Source: an uncultured Nocardioidaceae bacterium
GTDB lineage: Bacteria; Actinomycetota; Actinomycetes; Propionibacteriales; Nocardioidaceae
NCBI GenBank assembly: GCA_902805855.1
Contig: CADCUJ010000020.1
Location: forward strand, 1 to 47,170
Direction: 5' to 3'
DNA: 47,170 bases
In this document: in pieces, positions 25,464-33,023 of the stretch
Position numbering within the stretch: the first letter of the stretch is position 1
Layout of the letters: every line of letters begins with the position of its first letter
Notes under the pieces: model-generated
Database searches by the model: none
Told to the model about the DNA's origin: nothing
Seen by the model: only the letters and a program-made list of their open reading frames with translations
Translations under genes and position numbers: made by a program

Positions 25464-28340
25464 ATGACTGACCTGCCCAGTGGCACCGTCACCTTGCTGT
25501 TCTCCGACATCGAGGGGTCCACCCGGCTCTCACGGGTGCTGGGCAGTGGCTTCGCAGACACCATCGAGGAGCACCGGCGTCTGCTCCGAGAGGTGTTCGC
25601 GCGCCACTCGGGCATCGAGGTCGGCACCGAGGGAGACTCGTTCTTCGTCGCCTTCGAGGACGCCCCAGCTGCCATGAGCGCTGCGGTCGAGGCCCAGCGC
25701 CTCCTCGGATCCCACCAGTGGTCGGCAGGCACATCGGTCAAGGTGCGGATGGGCCTGCACAGCGGCACCCCGGTCCCGGTGGCCGGTGACTACCTGGGCT
25801 ACGACGTGCACCGCGCCTCGCGAATCGCGTCCAGCGCGCACGGCGGTCAGGTCGTGGTCTCCGCGGCGACGCGCCACATCGCGGGTGCGCCGGTCGAGGA
25901 CATCTCGTTCCTGGACCTGGGTGAGCACCAGCTCAAGGACCTGGACCGTCCCGAGCACCTGTACCAGCTGGTCGCCGAAGGTCTGCCCGAGCACTTTCCT
26001 CCCCTGCGGTCCCTGTCCCCGGTGCGCAACAACCTGCCGGAGAGCCTGTCCAGCTTCGTCGGCCGGCGCAGCGAGCTGGAGCGACTGTGCGCGCTGGTCG
26101 AGGACCACCGGCTCGTCACCGTGACCGGACCTGGCGGCACCGGCAAGACACGGCTTGCGCTGGAGGCGGCCCGCCGCCTGGCGCCGAGCTACCCCAGCGG
26201 GATCTGGTTCGTCGAGCTGGGCACGACCACCGATCCCCAGCTCGTGTTGCAGACCATCGCCCTCACGATCGGGCTGCGAGACATCACCGGACGCCAGCCC
26301 ATCGAGGCGATCGCGGAGTACGCCGAGGGCAAGCAGATGTTGCTCGTCCTGGACAACTTCGAGCACGTGATGGCCGCCGTGCCCGAGGTCGGGAGCCTGA
26401 TCCAGGCCACCTCCGGGCTGGACGTGCTCGTGACCAGTCGGGAGGTACTGCACCTTCGCGGAGAGCGCGAGCTGCGGGTGCCACCGTTGCGGCTGCCACG
26501 CTCGCTGTCGCGGCCGGCTGCGGAGCTGGAGCAGTACGAGTCGGTGCGGCTGTTCGTCGAACGGACCCGGGAGACCGTCTCGGACTTCGAGCTCACCGAC
26601 AGCAACGCAGCAGCGATCGCTGCGATATGCCAACGGCTGGACGGGCTGCCGCTGGCCATCGAGCTGGTCGTCGCCCGGATCAAGGTGCAGTCCCCACGGG
26701 AACTGCTGCGTCGGCTGGACCGTGCTCTCGCACTGCTCACCTCGGGCTCTCGGGACCTGCCCGAGCGCCAGCGCAACCTGAGATCGACCATCGAGTGGAG
26801 CTTCGACCTGCTCGGACGCGACGAACAGGTGCTCCTAGCTCGAATCTCGGTTTTCCACGGGCGGGTGGACATGGCCACGGTGGAGGCGGTGTGCGCCGAC
26901 TCGGACATCGACACCGTGTCGGTGCTGTCGGCTCTGGTCGACAAGAGCCTCGTCCAGCACGGCCCCGGAAACGGTGGGGCGGCCTTCTGGATGCTGCAGA
27001 CGGTGAGGGAGTTCGCTCGCGAGAAGCTGGAGGAGCACGGCGACTCGGAGCACTGCCTGCGCGAGCACGCCGAGCATTACCGACAGGTCGCCGTCCAGGC
27101 TGCCACCGAGTTCTTCGGTCCGAGACAGGTGGCGTGGCTGGACCGGATCGACCGCGAAGGCGACGACATCCAGGCGGCCATCCGGTGGTGCCTGCAGGCC
27201 GGTGCGGTCGACCGCGCAGCCCTCATCTGCGAAGGAGTTCACGCGTACTGGTGGGTGCGCGGCCACTACGGCACCGGTCGTTACTGGGTCAGGCAGGTGC
27301 TGGCCGCCGGGGTGGGTGACCCGGTCATGCGCGCCAGGATGCTGGTCGCCGATGCCAGGCTGGGGATGCAGCAGGGCGCCTACCGCGAGGCGAACGCCAG
27401 CCTGGTGGAGGCCTACGAGACCGCCCAGAAGCACCAGGACGAGCCGCTGGCGGCTCGTGTCCTGTCCGAGCGGTTCGCGTTGCGGATCAAGAGCGCGGAG
27501 TTCGGGGTCGAGGACCCACCGACGGGCGCGCTCGACTTCTTCCGTCGAGTCGGTGACGTCGTGGCGGAGGGCGAGCTGCTCATCCGGATCGGTGGTGAGG
27601 CCACGCTGTCCGGCCGGTTCTCCGAGGCGATCGGGCACTTCGAGCGCGCGGTGAGCCTGCTCCGCCCGACCGGCAACCTGTGGGGCCTCGCCGCGGCGCT
27701 GAACAACATCGGGTTCCTGACCGCGCTCGAAGGCCGGTTCGCCGAGGCGCTTCCGCTGCTGCACGAGAGCCGGGAGATGTACCGGACCGTGCAGACCAAG
27801 GAGGGACTCGCCTCGGTGAGCGACAGCATGGCGCTGGTGATGGCCGGCCTCGGTGACCTCGACGAGGCGATCACCTACTACGAGCAGTCGGTCGAGCTCT
27901 TCCGGGACATCGGCAACCGGGGCGAGGTGGCGTCGGTGCTCGCGCACCTGGGCCGGGCCCGGCTCGAGCAGGGCGAGCTCGAACGAGCCGCCGGCTGTCT
28001 TCGCGAGGCGCTCGAGATCTCCACGGCGACCAACGACCCCGAGGTGCAGGCGTTCGCGCTCGACGGCACAGCCGCGCTCATGCTCCGGACCGGTCAGTCA
28101 CGGCCTGCGGCACGGCTGTTCGCGGCCGCAGCGCGACTTCGCGTCAAGGAGGACGTCGCGCTGGCCCCGGCGGACCAGCGACGCCTCGACCGCGAGCTGG
28201 CAACCGTCGTGGACGAGGTCGCGCCCGAGGACCGCGCGGCCGCCACGGAGTGGGCCGAGGAAACGCCGCCGGAGGCGCTCTTCGAGACCGCCCTGGCCGC
28301 CACCCGCTCGGTGGCGACGGCTCGCAGCCTCACCCGGTGA
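25464..28340 (+). CDS. Class III cyclase-like domain fused to NB-ARC-type ATPase and TPR repeats
   Basis: This 958-residue protein has a cyclase homology domain (1-170), an AAA/NB-ARC-type ATPase (about 195-480; Walker A GPGGTGKTR at 222-230, Walker B MLLVLDNFEH) and a helical TPR region (about 560-900) with typical LGDLDEAITYYEQSVELFRDIG repeats. Metal-binding aspartates D15 and D58 and substrate residues D109 and R120 are present. The purine-selecting lysine is glycine (G54) and the transition-state asparagine is histidine (H116). This resembles M. tuberculosis Rv0386/Rv1358-type proteins, some with altered catalytic residues. No LuxR helix-turn-helix is present at the end. ATG 25464 is favoured by GGAGGG six bases upstream. 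Confidence 0.9.
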   Translation: MTDLPSGTVTLLFSDIEGSTRLSRVLGSGFADTIEEHRRLLREVFARHSGIEVGTEGDSFFVAFEDAPAAMSAAVEAQRLLGSHQWSAGTSVKVRMGLHSGTPVPVAGDYLGYDVHRASRIASSAHGGQVVVSAATRHIAGAPVEDISFLDLGEHQLKDLDRPEHLYQLVAEGLPEHFPPLRSLSPVRNNLPESLSSFVGRRSELERLCALVEDHRLVTVTGPGGTGKTRLALEAARRLAPSYPSGIWFVELGTTTDPQLVLQTIALTIGLRDITGRQPIEAIAEYAEGKQMLLVLDNFEHVMAAVPEVGSLIQATSGLDVLVTSREVLHLRGERELRVPPLRLPRSLSRPAAELEQYESVRLFVERTRETVSDFELTDSNAAAIAAICQRLDGLPLAIELVVARIKVQSPRELLRRLDRALALLTSGSRDLPERQRNLRSTIEWSFDLLGRDEQVLLARISVFHGRVDMATVEAVCADSDIDTVSVLSALVDKSLVQHGPGNGGAAFWMLQTVREFAREKLEEHGDSEHCLREHAEHYRQVAVQAATEFFGPRQVAWLDRIDREGDDIQAAIRWCLQAGAVDRAALICEGVHAYWWVRGHYGTGRYWVRQVLAAGVGDPVMRARMLVADARLGMQQGAYREANASLVEAYETAQKHQDEPLAARVLSERFALRIKSAEFGVEDPPTGALDFFRRVGDVVAEGELLIRIGGEATLSGRFSEAIGHFERAVSLLRPTGNLWGLAAALNNIGFLTALEGRFAEALPLLHESREMYRTVQTKEGLASVSDSMALVMAGLGDLDEAITYYEQSVELFRDIGNRGEVASVLAHLGRARLEQGELERAAGCLREALEISTATNDPEVQAFALDGTAALMLRTGQSRPAARLFAAAARLRVKEDVALAPADQRRLDRELATVVDEVAPEDRAAATEWAEETPPEALFETALAATRSVATARSLTR

Positions 28341-28986
28341 GCGGTCGTTCCCGCGAGAGGTTCCGCACCGAGGGCGGCTCCTCGACGCCTGCGCGCAGGT
28401 CAGGTGCGGGCTCGGCGGCGCCGTACCCGGACAACATCGGCAGCACACCGGCCCACGCCGGTCCCGCGACGTCGTCGTCCTCGTCGTCGGGCCACTCGGC
28501 CGAGACCCGCAGCGACCACTGCTCGATGGGCATCGCGAGCACCTGTGTCGCCGCGAGCTCCCGTGCGGTGGGCCTGCGTACCTCCACCGCCCGACCGGGG
28601 ATCAGCTTGTCCAGCACGGTGTCCAGTGCCGCGGTCTTGTGGGACCCCTCGACCGGAGTGAACCGGCCGAACAGCACGGCACTGCGGTAGTGCATCGAGG
28701 ACTCGAACGCCGACCTCGCCACCACCAGCGCGTCGAAGGCGGTGACCGTCACGCAGGCGGCCGCGCCGTCAGCGAGCAGGCGCATCCAGCGCGAGCCGGT
28801 CGAGCCGTGGATCAGGACCCGGTCCTCCTCGCGCACCATCGCGGTGGGGACCACCAGCGGGTGATCGTCGGCGACCAGCCCCACGTGCGCCACCTTCACG
28901 GCGTCGAGCAGGGCGTGCAGGGCGGCCGGGTCGGACACGCCCTTCTCGGGCATCCGGGTCATCATCGTGCGCGGCACGACAGCCAT
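28330..28986 (-). CDS. Pyridoxamine 5'-phosphate oxidase-like flavin/F420 protein
   Basis: This 218-residue cytoplasmic split-barrel protein probably binds FMN, F420 or haem. The core is VSDPAALHALLDAVKVAHVGLVADDHPLVVPTAMVREEDRVLIHGSTGSRWMRLL, seen in general-stress-type PPOX proteins, followed by VTVTAFDALVVARSAFESSMHYRSAVLFGRFTPV. The acidic segment AEWPDDEDDD is near the end. The ATG at 28986 has GAGGG six bases upstream. Its 3' end overlaps the convergent cyclase/ATPase gene by 11 bases. The cofactor is not determined by the sequence alone. A 73-base upstream frame is not conserved and is rejected as the start. Confidence 0.86.
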   Translation of the reverse strand: MAVVPRTMMTRMPEKGVSDPAALHALLDAVKVAHVGLVADDHPLVVPTAMVREEDRVLIHGSTGSRWMRLLADGAAACVTVTAFDALVVARSAFESSMHYRSAVLFGRFTPVEGSHKTAALDTVLDKLIPGRAVEVRRPTARELAATQVLAMPIEQWSLRVSAEWPDDEDDDVAGPAWAGVLPMLSGYGAAEPAPDLRAGVEEPPSVRNLSRERPLTG

Positions 28987-29083
28987 TATCGCCCTCGGCG
29001 CTTCGTCCCGGGACGCAGCAGGCGCGAGGTTTGCCGGATTGGTCCCGAGGGTAACCTTCGCTGACCCAGTTCGAGGAGGGATC

Positions 29084-29473
29084 ATGGACACCACAGCCAT
29101 CGTGTGGATCGTCGTCATCGTCGTCGCCGTGCTGATTCTCGCGGCGGTCGCTGTCGCGCTCGGTCGCCGCAAGAAGCAGGAGCGCGACCGCAACCAGGCC
29201 GCAGAGCTGCGGGAGACAGCGGCGGCGAAGTCCAGCGGGGTCCAGCAGCGAGAGGCGGAGGCCCGCGAGACCGACGCCCGCGCCCGTCAGGCGCAGGCCG
29301 AGGCGGACCGCAAGGCGGCGGAGGCGGAGCGCCTGCAGGCCGAGGCGCAGGACCACCAGTCGACGGTGGCCACCCACCGCGAGGACCACGACGAGACCCT
29401 GCGGCAGGCCGACCGGACGGATCCCGATGTCGACCACGAGAGCGGCGAGTCCGGAGGGTACGGCACCCGGTAG
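29084..29473 (+). CDS. Membrane-anchored coiled-coil protein
   Basis: This 129-residue protein has one N-terminal membrane helix (about 5-26, AIVWIVVIVVAVLILAAVAVAL). A basic patch GRRKKQERDR follows. A long alanine/glutamate/arginine-rich coiled coil runs from about 32 to 95, with heptad-like repeats (REAEARETDARARQAQAEADRKAAEAERLQAEAQ). The tail is acidic and ends ESGGYGTR. I do not recognise the family; similar proteins are frequent in actinobacteria. The cytoplasmic coiled coil suggests a scaffold. ATG 29084 has GGAGGG four bases upstream, and a TAACCT box near 29051 could be its promoter. It converges with a DUF3618 gene five bases away. Confidence 0.75.
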   Translation: MDTTAIVWIVVIVVAVLILAAVAVALGRRKKQERDRNQAAELRETAAAKSSGVQQREAEARETDARARQAQAEADRKAAEAERLQAEAQDHQSTVATHREDHDETLRQADRTDPDVDHESGESGGYGTR

Positions 29474-29478
29474 CAGCG

Positions 29479-29745
29479 CTAGCCGGCGACCTTCCGGATC
29501 ACGACCAGGACGACCACCACTCCCACGACGCCTCCGGCGACCTTGAGGATGTTGTCGGTGCGCGGGTTGCCCGAAGCGTCGACGAAGTGCGCCTTGATCC
29601 CAGCGATCTCACGCTTGACGATGTTCTTGGGGTTGGCCCGGAAGGTCAGTTGGTCGATCGTGTCCGCGAGCCGGTCCCGGGTCGCCTCGATCTCGCTCTC
29701 GATCACGGCCGGCGGCCTGGTCTGCGACTGCTCGGCGTCGGTCAC
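29479..29745 (-). CDS. DUF3618 domain protein
   Basis: This 88-residue protein carries the DUF3618 motif IESEIEATRDRLADTIDQLTFRANPKNI (about 15-42). A C-terminal membrane helix follows at about 70-84 (AGGVVGVVVVLVVIRKVAG). Family members are often found next to phage-shock or YihY-type envelope proteins, and their role is not known. The GTG at 29745 has GAGGAG six to seven bases upstream. It is convergent with the coiled-coil membrane protein gene and is 70 bases upstream of the cobalt/nickel transporter block on the same strand order. No obvious partner is visible. Confidence 0.85.
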   Translation of the reverse strand: MTDAEQSQTRPPAVIESEIEATRDRLADTIDQLTFRANPKNIVKREIAGIKAHFVDASGNPRTDNILKVAGGVVGVVVVLVVIRKVAG

Positions 29746-29814
29746 CTGGTCTCCTCGTCTGCGGACTGTTCCACGGCAGGCCAGCCGTCCCCCGGGCCAT
29801 GCCCGGTGAGCACG

Positions 29815-30573
29815 TTACCCGGCGGCCTGGGATCTAATCGCGCGGGGATCGAAGCCGAACGGCAGCTCCAGGCGGTGCGCCGACATCAGCGCCTGGTCGG
29901 TCAGGATGTCGTACGTCGGCCCGTCCGCGACGATCACGCCGTCGGAGAGCACCACCGAGCGGGGGCAGAGCTCCAAGGCGTAAGGCAGGTCGTGGGTCAC
30001 CATCAACACCGTGACCGAAAGCCCTCGCAGGATGTCGGCGAGCTCTCGCCGTGAGGCGGGGTCGAGGTTCGAGGAGGGCTCGTCGAGCACGAGGATCTCC
30101 GGCTCCATCGCGAGCACGCTCGCGACCGCGACCCGCCTTCGCTGGCCGAAGGACAGGTGGTGCGGCGGCCGGTCGGCGTACTCGGCCATACCGACCTTGT
30201 CGAGCGCGTCGACCACCCGCTGCTCGAGGGCCGTGCCCTTGAGCCCCAGGTTGCCGGGACCGAAGGCCACGTCGTCACGCACGGTGCCCATGAAGAGCTG
30301 GTCGTCGGGGTCCTGGAAGACCACCCCGACGCGTCGGCGTACCTCGTGCAGGTTCGGCTTGGTCACCGGCACTCCGGACACGGCCACCGTGCCTGCGCCT
30401 GGGGCGATGATGCCGTTCAGGTGCAGCACGAGCGTGGTCTTGCCGGCGCCGTTCGGGCCGAGCAGCGCCACCCGCTCACCCTCGTGCACGTGCAGGTCCA
30501 CTCCGTAGAGCGCCTGGTGCCCGTCGGGATAGGCGTAGGCCACCCCTCGCACGTCCAAGATCGGCGTGGTCAT
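29815..30573 (-). CDS. cbiO: Cobalt/nickel ECF transporter ATPase
   Basis: This 252-residue ABC ATPase drives the cobalt or nickel transporter. Walker A is GPNGAGKTT at about 39-47, Q loop is VFQDPDDQLF, signature is LSFGQRRRVAVASVL (serine-phenylalanine variant), and Walker B is ILVLDEPSSNLD. It is the last gene of an operon of four. The ATG at 30573 overlaps the cbiQ stop as ATGA. The downstream end abuts a 70-base gap to the DUF3618 gene. In group II CbiMNQO systems CbiO dimers bind the CbiQ coupling helices. Metal choice between cobalt and nickel depends on the S component CbiM. Identification is firm. Confidence 0.94.
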   Translation of the reverse strand: MTTPILDVRGVAYAYPDGHQALYGVDLHVHEGERVALLGPNGAGKTTLVLHLNGIIAPGAGTVAVSGVPVTKPNLHEVRRRVGVVFQDPDDQLFMGTVRDDVAFGPGNLGLKGTALEQRVVDALDKVGMAEYADRPPHHLSFGQRRRVAVASVLAMEPEILVLDEPSSNLDPASRRELADILRGLSVTVLMVTHDLPYALELCPRSVVLSDGVIVADGPTYDILTDQALMSAHRLELPFGFDPRAIRSQAAG

Positions 30574-31253
30574 CCTCGCGGCGGTCTCTCCGGCAGGGTG
30601 CCGGTGTAGCCGCGGGACACCATCGCCAGGTGCACCCGTTCGCCACGCTCGTAGGAGCGGATGAACAGCGCCCCCGCCGACCGCGCCACCACCGGCCAGT
30701 GCCGGATCGAGGACGCCGAGAAACCCCGCGACTCACGGGCGATCCGCATCCGCCGCATCTCGTCGGTGACCACGTCGAGGTAGCGGATCATGAAGCCCAT
30801 GATCTGCACCAGCTGGCTGGGCAGCCGCAGCCGCTGCAGACCGGCCAGCAGGTCGCGCGGCTCGGTGGTCGCGGCCAGGGTCAGCGAGGCGATGACGCCC
30901 AGGGTGCCCTTTGCCAGCAGACCCCAGGCAGCGAGCAGACCGGGTTCGGAGACGCTGACACCGAGCAGCTCGGTGCGCGGGCCGGTCGCGACGAACGGGA
31001 GCAGCGCCGCGAAGACCAGGAAGGGCACCTCGATCACCATCCGCCTGGCGATGTAGAGCGGCGGCACCGCCGAGATGGCGATGACGACGACCAGGACGAC
31101 GAGGTACCCGGCGAACACTGGCCACCACTCCCGTGGGGTGGCGACCACGGTGAGCATGAAGGCCAGCAACGCGGCGAGCTTGCCGTGCGCCGGTAGCCGG
31201 TGGATCGGTGAGTGGCCGTGGTAGTGGAGCTTGTGGCCGTGGCCGGCGCCCAC
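30570..31253 (-). CDS. cbiQ: Cobalt/nickel ECF transporter transmembrane protein
   Basis: This 227-residue membrane protein is the T component. Helices are at about 30-48, 52-70, 78-98, 110-126 and near the C-terminus. Two short motifs ARESRG and VSRGYTG, which end the coupling helices, contact CbiO. The N-terminus is histidine-rich (GHGHKLHYHGHSPIHRL), possibly metal-binding. The GTG at 31253 is one base after the stop of the PDGLE gene; a longer frame upstream is a shadow of that gene. Operon order cbiM, PDGLE gene, cbiQ, cbiO is typical of cobalt and nickel importers. Which metal is carried is not decided by this subunit. Confidence 0.92.
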   Translation of the reverse strand: MGAGHGHKLHYHGHSPIHRLPAHGKLAALLAFMLTVVATPREWWPVFAGYLVVLVVVIAISAVPPLYIARRMVIEVPFLVFAALLPFVATGPRTELLGVSVSEPGLLAAWGLLAKGTLGVIASLTLAATTEPRDLLAGLQRLRLPSQLVQIMGFMIRYLDVVTDEMRRMRIARESRGFSASSIRHWPVVARSAGALFIRSYERGERVHLAMVSRGYTGTLPERPPRG

Positions 31254-31254
31254 G

Positions 31255-31593
31255 TCAGCGGCTCCCGGCTCCAGCGTTGTCGTCTCGGACGTCCTCGGAG
31301 TCCCTCCCGCGTCGTCGGACGGCGAACGCGAGCCCCCCGGCGACGACGAGCACGACGAGTGAGCCGAGGACACCGGCCAGACCGCCGGAGAGCCGCGGGT
31401 CGTCCACGCCCTTCGTGGAGTAGTCGGACAGCGGACCCTCTGCGGTTGCGGAGTCCTCCGCGGTGTCCAGGAAACCGGTCTTCTCCGCGACGTACTCCAG
31501 CCCGTCCGGGCGGGCAGAGGCGTAGAAGCTGACCACTCCGGCCAGCAGCAGCGCGACCACGAGTCCCACGATCACCAGGGTCCGGGTCCTCAC
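31255..31593 (-). CDS. cbiN: PDGLE domain protein (CbiN-like component)
   Basis: This 112-residue membrane protein has a helix at about 5-25 and a second helix at 70-92. Between these lies the ARPDGLEYVAEKTGFLD motif (about 27-43), the PDGLE signature of CbiN/NikN-type accessory subunits. These assist metal loading into CbiM. The C-terminus is basic and acidic mixed (RRRGRDSEDVRDDN). The GTG at 31593 overlaps the stop of cbiM as GTGA, so the products are made in equal amounts. The name cbiN is a functional parallel; classical CbiN is slightly different. Its position in the operon supports the call. Confidence 0.85.
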   Translation of the reverse strand: MRTRTLVIVGLVVALLLAGVVSFYASARPDGLEYVAEKTGFLDTAEDSATAEGPLSDYSTKGVDDPRLSGGLAGVLGSLVVLVVAGGLAFAVRRRGRDSEDVRDDNAGAGSR

Positions 31594-32285
31594 CTGGTCG
31601 CTCCCAGCGTGGACCGGATTTCGAGATCCCGGGAGCCGAGCGCGCGTCGGGCGCCGTGGACCAGGTCCGGTCGGACGGCCGTGACGCTGCCGACCACGAG
31701 GCCGGTGATGAGTGCCTCCCCGATGCCGATCAGTGCGTGCCAGCCCACCATCGCGGCCGTCAACGTGTCCAGTGGGATCGGTGCTGCGCCACCCAGGGAG
31801 TACAGAGCGACGAAGCCCAGCGCCGTCGCCGGCACGCTGACGAAGGCAGCGACCGCGGCTATCGGAGCCACCAGGACCAGCTTGCGGGGCAGCACGCCGG
31901 AGATGACGCGGAACAGCAGCCAGCCGACGGCGACGGCGACGATCCCCATCAAGGTGATGTTCGTGCCAAGCGCGGTGATCCCACCGTCGGCGAACATCAG
32001 CGCCTGCACGAGCAGGACCACGCTGACGCACAGCACCGCCGTCCACGGTCCGACGAGCACTGCCGCCAGCGCACCGCCCAGCAGGTGGCCGCTGGTGCCA
32101 GCTCCCACCGGGAAGTTGATCATCTGGGTGGCGAAGACGAACGTCGCGACCAGTCCGGCCATCGGCGCGGTTCGGTCGTCGAGCTCCCTGCGCGCGCCGC
32201 GTAGCGCGACGCTCACCCCGGTTACGGCGACCGCTCCGGTGGCCACCGAGGTGGGCACATCCAGGAAGCCGTCTGGAACGTGCAT
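31590..32285 (-). CDS. cbiM: Cobalt/nickel ECF transporter substrate-binding protein
   Basis: This 231-residue membrane protein is the metal-binding S component. The N-terminus MHVPDGFLD is essential: in CbiM/NikM the amino group and His2 bind the metal. The ATG at 32285 is therefore chosen over the GTG at 32294, and a TATCGT -10 box lies seven bases upstream. Conserved INFPVGAGTSGHLLGGALAA includes the second-ligand histidine region. Six to seven hydrophobic helices follow. It is the first gene of the cbiMNQO-type operon. The palindrome upstream resembles Nur/Zur operators, so nickel or zinc sensing by a Fur-family regulator is possible. Cobalt versus nickel cannot be decided here. Confidence 0.93.
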   Translation of the reverse strand: MHVPDGFLDVPTSVATGAVAVTGVSVALRGARRELDDRTAPMAGLVATFVFATQMINFPVGAGTSGHLLGGALAAVLVGPWTAVLCVSVVLLVQALMFADGGITALGTNITLMGIVAVAVGWLLFRVISGVLPRKLVLVAPIAAVAAFVSVPATALGFVALYSLGGAAPIPLDTLTAAMVGWHALIGIGEALITGLVVGSVTAVRPDLVHGARRALGSRDLEIRSTLGATR

Positions 32286-32292
32286 GACGATC

Positions 32293-32320
32293 ACGATACG
32301 TTATTGCGAACCATTCGCAA
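32293..32320 (-). promoter_or_regulatory. cbiM promoter (-35 TTGCGA, -10 TATCGT)
   Basis: On the minus strand TTGCGA (32315-32320) and TATCGT (32293-32298) are 16 bases apart. The -10 box is seven bases from the ATG at 32285, so the mRNA is probably leaderless. Confidence 0.6.
32304..32320. promoter_or_regulatory. Fur-family-like operator upstream of cbiM
   Basis: TTGCGAA-CCA-TTCGCAA, a perfect inverted repeat with seven-base arms. Its six-five-six layout is like the Streptomyces Nur box (TTGCAA-N5-TTGCAA). It covers the cbiM -35 box, so binding would repress. The regulator is inferred; no such gene is in the window. Confidence 0.65.
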
Positions 32321-32345
32321 GTAGCCGAGCACGTCAGGAGATCTC

Positions 32346-32822
32346 GTGACCGACAGCCGCCTGTCCCCCGGCGACCCCGCCCCGGACTTCACCCTCACCA
32401 CCGACGACGGAGACGAGGTCACGCTCTCGGGTCTGCGCGGGCGAAGGGTGATCGTCTACTTCTACCCCGCGGCCATGACTCCTGGATGTACCGCACAGGC
32501 CTGTGACTTCACCGACTCGCTGGACTCACTGCGCGCATCGGGCTACGAGGTGCTCGCCATCTCGCCGGACCAGCCTGCGACACTGGCGAAGTTCCGCGAG
32601 CGGGATGCGCTGACCCTGCCCTTGCTGTCCGACCCGGACAAGACGGTGATGCTGGCCTACGGCGCGTACGGCGAGAAGCAGATGTACGGCAAGACCGTCC
32701 AGGGCGTGATCCGCTCGACGTTCGTGATCGACGAGTCCGGGGCGGTCGAGGTGGCGCAGTACAACGTCAAGGCCACCGGCCACGTCGCCAAGCTCCGGCG
32801 TGACCTCGGTCTGGCCTCGTAG
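32346..32822 (+). CDS. bcp: Thioredoxin-dependent peroxiredoxin (Bcp/PrxQ)
   Basis: This 158-residue thiol peroxidase reduces hydrogen peroxide and lipid peroxides. The active-site segment is YFYPAAMTPGCTAQACDFTD (about 38-57). The peroxidatic cysteine is in PGCT and a second cysteine lies five residues later, the PrxQ pattern. The final part FVIDESGAVEVAQYNVKATGHVAKL is typical. The GTG at 32346 has AGGAG close upstream, so unlike neighbours it is not leaderless. It lies divergent from cbiM; the operator at 32304-32320 could also affect its promoter. tRNA-Leu follows downstream. Identification is firm. Confidence 0.94.
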   Translation: MTDSRLSPGDPAPDFTLTTDDGDEVTLSGLRGRRVIVYFYPAAMTPGCTAQACDFTDSLDSLRASGYEVLAISPDQPATLAKFRERDALTLPLLSDPDKTVMLAYGAYGEKQMYGKTVQGVIRSTFVIDESGAVEVAQYNVKATGHVAKLRRDLGLAS

Positions 32823-32846
32823 CCGGGGATCGGCTGCCGAGGGCCC

Positions 32847-32852
32847 TAGACT
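32847..32852 (+). promoter_or_regulatory. -10 box for tRNA-Leu
   Basis: TAGACT lies nine bases before the mature tRNA 5' end at 32862. No clear -35 box is present. Confidence 0.5.
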
Positions 32853-32861
32853 CGAGGGTCG

Positions 32862-32943
32862 GCCAGAGTGGTGGAATCGGCAGACACGCGGCACTTAGGA
32901 TGCCGTGCCTTCGGGCGTGGGGGTTCAAGTCCCCCCTCTGGCA
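32862..32943 (+). tRNA. tRNA-Leu (anticodon TAG)
   Basis: An 82-base class II tRNA. The acceptor GCCAGAG pairs with CTCTGGC, the anticodon loop CTTAGGA gives TAG, the long variable arm is TGCCTTCGGGCGT, and the T arm is GGGGG-TTCAAGT-CCCCC. CCA is not encoded. Confidence 0.95.
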
Positions 32944-33011
32944 CCGGCACCACCGGCGGGGCGCCAGGAACGCCCGCATGCCCCTGCCTGGCATCGGGGG
33001 GTGCTGCCTGA

Positions 33012-33017
33012 CAGGCT
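33012..33017 (+). promoter_or_regulatory. Possible -10 box for the isomerase-type gene
   Basis: CAGGCT lies six bases before the ATG at 33024. It is part of an inverted repeat GCCTG-A-CAGGC. The box lacks the initial T, so it is weaker. Confidence 0.35.
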
Positions 33018-33023
33018 GCTCCC

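Noticed and set aside
32285-32345. Cobalamin riboswitch in front of cbiM
   Set aside because: The gap is only 60 bases and cbiM appears leaderless; there is no B12 box.
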